Assembly (NCBI GenBank): GCA_035536235.1
Contig: DATLOQ010000136.1
Coordinates: forward strand, 1-11,398
DNA: 11,398 nt
Source: DATLNF01 sp035536235
Lineage (GTDB): Bacteria; Actinomycetota; Actinomycetes; BP-191
Direction of reading: 5' to 3'
In this document: in pieces, positions 6,516-11,398 of the stretch
How the letters are laid out: each line of letters begins with the position of its first letter
How positions within the stretch are numbered: the first letter of the stretch is position 1
Notes under the pieces: model-generated
What the model saw: only the letters and a program-made list of their open reading frames with translations
Databases searched by the model: none
Told to the model about the DNA's origin: nothing
Translations under genes and position numbers: made by a program

Positions 6516-8608
6516 GTCGCCTCCTCCACCGCGGGCGCGATCAGCGCTGCAGCGCTCGGCAGCTCGATCGAGCGGCGAGCCGCGAGTCGTCGTACGGCGG
6601 CGTCGCGGGCTCGGAAGACCAACCCGCCGACGCCCTCCGGGACGAAGAGGAGCAATGCCAAGAGGCCGATGCCGGTCGCAGCGAACTGGAAGCCTTCGTC
6701 GAGGTAGAACCGCGCGCACAGCACATACACGGTGCCGAGCAGCGCACCGGGGATCGAGCCGAGGCCGCCGATGACGACGATGGTGAAGACCTGCAGCGAG
6801 ATGCGGTCGGAGAAGGCGCTCTCGGTCAACAGCTCCTGCTGGAAGGCGTAGAGGTAGCCGGCAGCCGCCGCGATCGCCCCCGAGACGGCGAAGGCGGCGA
6901 GCTTGGTCCGGCCCTCCCGGATGCCGTACGCCGCCGCGGCGCGGGAGTTGTCCCGCACGGCCACGAGATCGCGTCCTGCGGGGCCCTGCCGGAGACGGCG
7001 GACGACGAGCACGGTCAGCCCCAGCGCGACCAGGGAGAACTCGTAGTAGGCGGCACCGCTGGTGAGGTCGAATACGCTGAAGAGCAGCGGCCGCACGATT
7101 TTCGGCGCCTCCAGCTGCAGCGAGTCGAGCTTGAGCAGCCAGGTGTCGACGGCGACCGCGAAGGTCAGCGTCGTCACCGCGAGGAAGAGCCCAGGCACCC
7201 GCAGCGCAGGCAGCCCGATGGCGACGGCGACGAGAGCACCGAGCGCGACAACGAGGAGCAGGCCGACGCCGAAGTCGATCCCCCGCTCCACCAGTACCGC
7301 GCCGACGGTCGCGCCTACCCCGACCAGCGCCCACTGGCCGAGCGAGACCTGGCCGCCGTAGCCGGTGAGGATCGTCAGCGAGAGGGCGACCATGGCGACG
7401 AGCACGATCGAGTTGGCGAGGTCGAGGTTGCTCGGGCCGAGCAGTGCGGGCAGCAGGGCGAGCAGCAGCACCAAGAGCGCCCCACCGCCCCATCGCACTG
7501 CGCGCACGATGCTCAGGCGCGCGATTGCCTCGGGCATCGGCCGGACGGCGCGCACCGCGACGAACCCGGTCGCACGGCGGGCGTCCGCTGCCCGGCCGAC
7601 CTGCCGACGACGGAGCAGCAGGGCGACGAGCAGCACCGCGAAGACCGCGAGGTTGGTGTCGCCGGAGTCACCGGTGACGAAGAGGACCGACTGCTCCAGC
7701 GCCCCGAGGGCGAGCGCTGCGACGAAGGTGACCGGCAGGCTGGTCATCCCGCCGATGACCGCCGCAGTGAGCCCGTTGAGGATGAAGGACGGCCCCTCGA
7801 TCACCCCGTAGGAGAAGCCGGCCGACGGGTTGACGGCGCGGAGCACACCGGTCGTCGCGGCCAGGAGCCCGGCGATCACCCAGGTGTACGTGCTCACCCG
7901 GCGCACGCTGATGCCGAGCAGCCGCGCCCGCCCCGGGTTCTCGGCGACGGCCCGGATGGAGGTGCCGAGGCTGGTCCGGAAGAGGCCGACCAAAGCCAGG
8001 CAGACCAGTGGTACGACGATCAGGGTGAGGATGGAGCCGCCCTCGAAACGCACGGGTCGGATGACGAACTCCGGGCCCACGTCGATGGTGACGGCGTTGT
8101 TGAGGTTGCGGTCGAAGACGCCGGGCACCGCAAGGGTCAACGCCGCGTAGACCTGCGCCAAGCCGATCGTGGCGACGGTCACGATCAGTCGCGGCGCGTC
8201 GAAGAGACGGCGTACGACGGCGAGCTCCGACAGTGCGGCGAGCAGCGCCGCAGCAGCGAAGCCGGCCAGGATGCCTAACGCCAGCGGCTTCTCGTAGAAC
8301 TGCGACAGAGCAATCCCGAACGCCGCGGCGAAGGCACCCAGCTGCCCCTGGGCGAAGTTGATGAAGCGGCCAGCTCGGTAGAGGACGACGAGACCCATGC
8401 CGAGCAGTGCGTCGAGGCTGCCGACCACGAGGCCCAACACCAGGATCCCGGCGGGCAGGCTTCGTTGCGTGAACGGCAGGGGCAATCCGCCTTCGAGCCG
8501 GTCCGCCACGACCAGCAGCGCAGCAGCAGCCACGGCCGACGCAGCGATGCCGAGCCGCGGCAGGGTCAACCAAGCGGGCCGGCGAAACGAATGATCACGG
8601 CGAGGCAT
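6512..8608 (-). CDS. LivH-LivM fused permease of a Liv/HAAT-type ABC importer
   Basis: One 698-residue inner-membrane protein contains both membrane domains of a branched-chain-amino-acid-type importer. The LivH half (about 50-335) has the family motif GRFINFAQGQLGAF (80-93) and the ATPase-contact (EAA-like) loop AVAENPGRARLLGIS (220-234). A basic hydrophilic linker (333-372) leads to the LivM half (about 373-665), with TGYGGQVSLGQWAL (415-428) and its own contact loop AVRDNSRAAAAYGI (550-563). Many hydrophobic segments lie in both halves. I chose ATG at 8608. The frame continues open upstream to 9040, but that stretch lies antisense to the binding-protein gene and has no membrane-protein character. 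It is the first gene of the minus-strand operon, coupled by ATGA to the MFS-LivF gene. Such H-M fusions occur in actinobacteria. Confidence 0.9.
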   Translation of the reverse strand: MPRRDHSFRRPAWLTLPRLGIAASAVAAAALLVVADRLEGGLPLPFTQRSLPAGILVLGLVVGSLDALLGMGLVVLYRAGRFINFAQGQLGAFAAAFGIALSQFYEKPLALGILAGFAAAALLAALSELAVVRRLFDAPRLIVTVATIGLAQVYAALTLAVPGVFDRNLNNAVTIDVGPEFVIRPVRFEGGSILTLIVVPLVCLALVGLFRTSLGTSIRAVAENPGRARLLGISVRRVSTYTWVIAGLLAATTGVLRAVNPSAGFSYGVIEGPSFILNGLTAAVIGGMTSLPVTFVAALALGALEQSVLFVTGDSGDTNLAVFAVLLVALLLRRRQVGRAADARRATGFVAVRAVRPMPEAIARLSIVRAVRWGGGALLVLLLALLPALLGPSNLDLANSIVLVAMVALSLTILTGYGGQVSLGQWALVGVGATVGAVLVERGIDFGVGLLLVVALGALVAVAIGLPALRVPGLFLAVTTLTFAVAVDTWLLKLDSLQLEAPKIVRPLLFSVFDLTSGAAYYEFSLVALGLTVLVVRRLRQGPAGRDLVAVRDNSRAAAAYGIREGRTKLAAFAVSGAIAAAAGYLYAFQQELLTESAFSDRISLQVFTIVVIGGLGSIPGALLGTVYVLCARFYLDEGFQFAATGIGLLALLLFVPEGVGGLVFRARDAAVRRLAARRSIELPSAAALIAPAVEEAT
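6521..6527 (-). promoter_or_regulatory. Shine-Dalgarno that fixes the MFS-LivF start
   Basis: On the minus strand GGAGGAG precedes ATG 6515 by 5 nt, inside the 3' end of the permease gene. It supports a start at 6515 rather than any of the upstream in-frame codons in the long open frame, and the neighbouring ATGA overlap supports translational coupling. Confidence 0.75.
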
Positions 8609-8684
8609 CGCGGGGAGCCTAGTGGTTACCCTGAGACAGTCAGGCCACCTGACGCGCGGCGCCACTGACCTGTGAAGGACGGGC
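8609..8684. promoter_or_regulatory. Divergent promoter region with 15-bp inverted repeat
   Basis: This 76-bp gap separates the start of the minus-strand permease operon from the plus-strand binding-protein genes, so both promoters should lie here or in the gene starts. A perfect inverted repeat, GTCAGG-CCA-CCTGAC (8639-8653), sits near its middle. A further CCTGA at 8630-8634 and a TGACCTGTGA nearby make a small cluster of related half sites, as a shared operator might. I could not assign -35/-10 boxes with confidence. The plus-strand gene has a Shine-Dalgarno, GAAGGA at 8674-8679, 5 nt before its ATG. Confidence 0.45.
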
Positions 8685-10382
8685 ATGAGATCCCTGCACC
8701 GCCGTACGGCGACGGCCCCGCTCATCGTCGCCCTCGCCATCCTGGTGGCCGCCTGCTCCCCGCCCGCCCGGCAGGAGGCCGATGGCCGTCCAGACTCCGA
8801 GGCGGCCAGCGACAGCGAGCTGACCACTGACCCCACCGACACTCCCGGGGCGGCCGCGTCGGCCTCGGCGGCCGCGTCGACTGCCGCCGCCGCGGCCGCG
8901 GCGGCGAAGTCCGGCGCACCCACGACGCGGCGGTCCGGCAGCAGCGGTGCCGCGCTCCCGCCGGCCGTGAAGGGCTCCAAGGCCGCCCAGCCCAAGGGGG
9001 CGACCAGCGTCGACCCCGGCGTGCCGAACGGCGGCTTCACCTACCAAGGAGTGTCCGACAAGGAGATCACCGTCGCGTTCCACTGGAACAAGGACGACTG
9101 CGGCACCGACGTCAATGCGACGCTGACCAACTTCAGCACCAACGACCAGGCCTCCATCGAGACCTACGTCGAGTACGTGAACCGGCACGCCAACGACGGC
9201 ACCCTGATGGACGGCTACCCGATCAACCTGCACGGCCGTCGCATCAAGCCGGTCTTCGTCTCCTCCGGCGGCGCCGACCCGAGCTGCCGCGCGCAGAACC
9301 GCGCCGCGGCAATCACTATCACCGAAGAGGCGAAGGCGTTCGCTGCCGTCGCCAACACGCTGTCCTTCGACGAGGACCAGGTGGCCCCGCTCGTCGCCCA
9401 GGGCAAGGTCATGCACTTCGGCAGCGCCTTCTTCTCGGAGAAGGACTTCTACGCCAAGCACGACCCCTACCTCTGGAGTCTCTACGGCACCGGCACGGTG
9501 ATGGTGAAGCACCTCGCGGACTACATGACGCAGCGCCTGGTGAAGGTGAACCCGCCGAACCACGACCGCTTCAAGCCGGCCGACCGGGTCTACGGCCTGC
9601 TGCGGGCCGACAGCGTCGCGAGCAAGCAGGTGGCCGACGAGTTCAAGGCGTTCCTCGGCTCCGCGGTGAGCATCAAGTCGGAGCAGACCTATCCGACGGA
9701 CTTCTCCCAGGCTCAGGCGGCGAGCAACGCGGCGATCGCCCGGTTCCAGGCCGACGGCGTCAACACGATTGTCATGCTCACCGATCCGGTGACGCCGATC
9801 TTCTTCACGAAGACCGCAGAGGCGCAGCGCTACCGACCTGACTACCTCGGCAGCTCCTTCGGCTACCAGGACGTCGCCACTGCGCTGGGCAACTACGAGC
9901 CCAACCAGGCGGCGAACTTCTTCGGCGTCAGCGACTTCGGCCCGGAGAGCCAGGGCAGCGCGACCGAGCAGCTGGAGAGCCGCCCGTACGCCAAGGCCTA
10001 CCGCGAGGTTCGCGGCAAGGACGCAGCGATCTCCTCCGACGCCGTCGCCTGGTACGCCACCTTCGCCTCGCTGGTCTGGGGCATCTCGGCGGCGGGGCCC
10101 AACCTGACCCCGCAGACGGTGAAGGCCGGCCTCTACTCCAAGGTCACTGCCTTTCGACCGACCAACTACCGCATCGACTTCGTGCCCGGCCGCCACGGCG
10201 CCATCGACGATTTCGGCCTCTTCGAGTACAACCCGGCCGCGCAGGACCCGCGAGACCGACCCAACACGACCACCAACCAGCGCCGCGGCAAGGCGATCTT
10301 CTACGAGTGCTCCAGGCCGATCAGCGGCAACAACCAGTGCCAGGGCACTCCGCGTCGCTACCGCAGCGGGCAGCGGCTCTAG
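8685..10382 (+). CDS. ABC transporter substrate-binding lipoprotein (periplasmic-binding type I-like)
   Basis: This 565-residue lipoprotein is predicted to capture ligand outside the membrane for the divergent Liv-like permease. A basic start, hydrophobic segment and lipobox LVAAC give Cys24 as lipid anchor. Residues 25-118 are a long Ala/Ser/Thr/Pro-rich tether including an Ala/Ser run (56-75). The ligand-binding region begins near 123 with GVSDKEITVAFHW and contains conserved blocks shared with the next gene: YVEYVNRHANDGT, LHGRRIKPVFV, EAKAFAAVANTLS, HLADYMTQRLV and GVNTIVMLTDPVTPI. Cys139 and Cys201 are conserved in both paralogs and could form a disulfide. The layout suits the Leu/Ile/Val-binding (Peripla_BP_6-like) family, but it is a divergent member and the ligand is not predictable. 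A good Shine-Dalgarno precedes the ATG. Confidence 0.85.
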   Translation: MRSLHRRTATAPLIVALAILVAACSPPARQEADGRPDSEAASDSELTTDPTDTPGAAASASAAASTAAAAAAAAKSGAPTTRRSGSSGAALPPAVKGSKAAQPKGATSVDPGVPNGGFTYQGVSDKEITVAFHWNKDDCGTDVNATLTNFSTNDQASIETYVEYVNRHANDGTLMDGYPINLHGRRIKPVFVSSGGADPSCRAQNRAAAITITEEAKAFAAVANTLSFDEDQVAPLVAQGKVMHFGSAFFSEKDFYAKHDPYLWSLYGTGTVMVKHLADYMTQRLVKVNPPNHDRFKPADRVYGLLRADSVASKQVADEFKAFLGSAVSIKSEQTYPTDFSQAQAASNAAIARFQADGVNTIVMLTDPVTPIFFTKTAEAQRYRPDYLGSSFGYQDVATALGNYEPNQAANFFGVSDFGPESQGSATEQLESRPYAKAYREVRGKDAAISSDAVAWYATFASLVWGISAAGPNLTPQTVKAGLYSKVTAFRPTNYRIDFVPGRHGAIDDFGLFEYNPAAQDPRDRPNTTTNQRRGKAIFYECSRPISGNNQCQGTPRRYRSGQRL

Positions 10383-10387
10383 CCCTC

Positions 10388-11398
10388 ATGGCCGGGCCCG
10401 TGCGACGGCGTACGGCGGCACTCGGACTCGTCGTGCTCGTCGCGGGATGCAGTGCCCCGTCGAGGCAGGACACCGCCAGTCCGTCGCCGTCGGAACCTTC
10501 GTCGGCCAGCGGCTCGGCAGCGCCGACCGCCGGCCTGCAGGAGCCGACAGAAGGACCCGGTGGTTCCGGAGCGACCGGCAAGGGGGTGACCGACCGCTCG
10601 ATCGTGGTGGCCTTCCACTGGAACTCCGGGGGCTGCGGCGGGGACATCACCGAGTCGCTGACCAGCTTCGGCGCCCGGCCGCGGGCCGTCGTGGAGGCCT
10701 ATGTCGACTGGGTGAATCGGCACGCCGAGGACGGCACGTCGATGAACGGCGTCCCGGTGGACCTGCATGGCCGTCGGATTCGGCCCGTCTTCGTGCCCAC
10801 CGGCGGTGCGGCGCCCGAGTGCGCGTCGGTGTCGCGTGCCGGCGCGATCCGGATTGCGGACGAGGAGAAGGCGTTCGCCGCTGTCTCGTCGACGTTGAGC
10901 TACGACGAGGCGATCGTCGCTCCCCTGGTGGCGGACCGGGGCACGATGCACTTCGGCAGCGTGGGCCTCTCCGAGAGCGGCTTCTACGCCCGCCACCACC
11001 CGCACGTGTGGTCGCCGTACGCCACCGCTTCGGTGCAGCTGCGACACCTCGCGGACTACATCACCCAGCGCCTGGTGCGCGGTGGTCCTCCCGGCCACAC
11101 CCGCTACGACGGCCGGCGCGTCTACGGCCTTGTCGTCGCCGACCAGCCCGGCCCGCGCACCATCGCCGCTGAGCTGGTGAAAGCACTGGGCAACGCAGCC
11201 CCCATTGCGGCCGAGGTCCGTTACACCCCGGACATCGCCCAGGCTCAGGCTCAGGCCACGGCGGGTGTCAACCGGCTGCGAGCAGCCGGCGTCAACACTG
11301 TCATCATGCTGACCGACCCGGTCGCACCAATCGTGCTGACCAAGACGGCGCAAGCGCAGGGCTGGTCCCCCGACTACCTCGTCTCGTCGTACGGCTAC
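10388..11398 (+). CDS. Second substrate-binding lipoprotein, paralog of the preceding gene; 3' end off window
   Basis: An ATG at 10388 opens a frame of 337 codons without stop to the right edge. The start has basic residues (RRRTA), a hydrophobic core and lipobox LVAGC with Cys21 as lipid anchor. A shorter Ser/Pro/Gly-rich tether (22-66) lacks the poly-Ala run of its neighbour. From GVTDRSIVVAFHW it parallels the upstream protein block by block: VNRHAEDGTSMNG, LHGRRIRPVFV, EEKAFAAVSSTLS, MHFGS, HLADYITQRLV, GVNTVIMLTDPVAPI and PDYLVSSYGY at the edge. The cysteine pair is also kept (Cys83, Cys145). It begins 5 nt after the first gene's stop, with no strong Shine-Dalgarno, so coupled translation is likely. 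This looks like a tandem duplication; ligand range may differ between copies. Confidence 0.88.
   Translation, partial: MAGPVRRRTAALGLVVLVAGCSAPSRQDTASPSPSEPSSASGSAAPTAGLQEPTEGPGGSGATGKGVTDRSIVVAFHWNSGGCGGDITESLTSFGARPRAVVEAYVDWVNRHAEDGTSMNGVPVDLHGRRIRPVFVPTGGAAPECASVSRAGAIRIADEEKAFAAVSSTLSYDEAIVAPLVADRGTMHFGSVGLSESGFYARHHPHVWSPYATASVQLRHLADYITQRLVRGGPPGHTRYDGRRVYGLVVADQPGPRTIAAELVKALGNAAPIAAEVRYTPDIAQAQAQATAGVNRLRAAGVNTVIMLTDPVAPIVLTKTAQAQGWSPDYLVSSYGY

Noticed and set aside
6516..7493. A longer start for the MFS-LivF gene, giving a 1023-residue protein
   Set aside because: The extra part is a shadow frame within the permease gene; the ATG at 6515 has a good Shine-Dalgarno and a 4-nt overlap with the permease stop.
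6473..8278. A 601-codon plus-strand open frame, rich in Glu/Asp/Arg/Gln
   Set aside because: It lies antisense to the LivH-LivM permease, has no recognisable domain, and has the composition typical of shadow frames in high-GC genes.
8609..9040. A longer start for the LivH-LivM permease
   Set aside because: The extension would run antisense through the binding-protein gene and across the divergent promoter; its residues are not membrane-like.
8640..10196. A 518-codon minus-strand open frame
   Set aside because: It is antisense to the first binding-protein gene, whose lipobox and family motifs are clear; the antisense product is low-complexity Arg/Gly/Val sequence.
10379..11353. A 324-codon minus-strand frame near the right edge
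   Set aside because: It is antisense to the second binding-protein gene, which is supported by a lipobox and strong paralogy with its neighbour.

Overview
The window comes from a high-GC, Actinomycetota-like genome. Codon third positions are strongly G/C, GTG starts occur, and the aroA-rsgA gene pair is in the order seen in Mycobacterium and relatives. RsgA has the actinobacterial zinc-motif spacing. I cannot place it below the phylum. All genes are read by eye from motifs and family resemblance; no searches were run.

Layout. (1) Positions 1-913 hold the 3' part of an aroA-like (EPSP synthase) gene. Its visible N-terminus is not EPSP synthase but a beta-helix-like segment, so this is a fusion, a broken gene or a chimeric join. 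(2) rsgA (910-1953) overlaps it by 4 nt. (3) Positions 1935-3103 form a compact unit. Two 72-bp inverted repeats, whose outer 36 bp match at 35 of 36 positions, flank one minus-strand gene. That gene encodes a winged-helix (AbiEi-like) plus DUF559/PD-(D/E)XK-like protein. The left repeat supplies the last codons and stop of rsgA. (4) Positions 3155-8608 are a minus-strand operon. In transcription order it is a LivH-LivM fused permease, a protein joining a 12-TM MFS transporter to a LivF-type ATPase, a LivG-type ATPase, and a small cupredoxin lipoprotein. (5) A 76-bp divergent intergenic region carries a 15-bp inverted repeat. (6) Two paralogous substrate-binding lipoproteins follow on the plus strand. 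The second runs off the right edge.

Together, regions 4-6 look like one complete HAAT-type (Liv-like) ABC importer with its parts condensed by fusion: both membrane domains in one chain, one ATPase tethered to an MFS protein, and two binding proteins. The substrate cannot be read from sequence. The two points most worth a second look are the repeat-bounded nuclease-like unit and the MFS-LivF fusion inside an importer operon.
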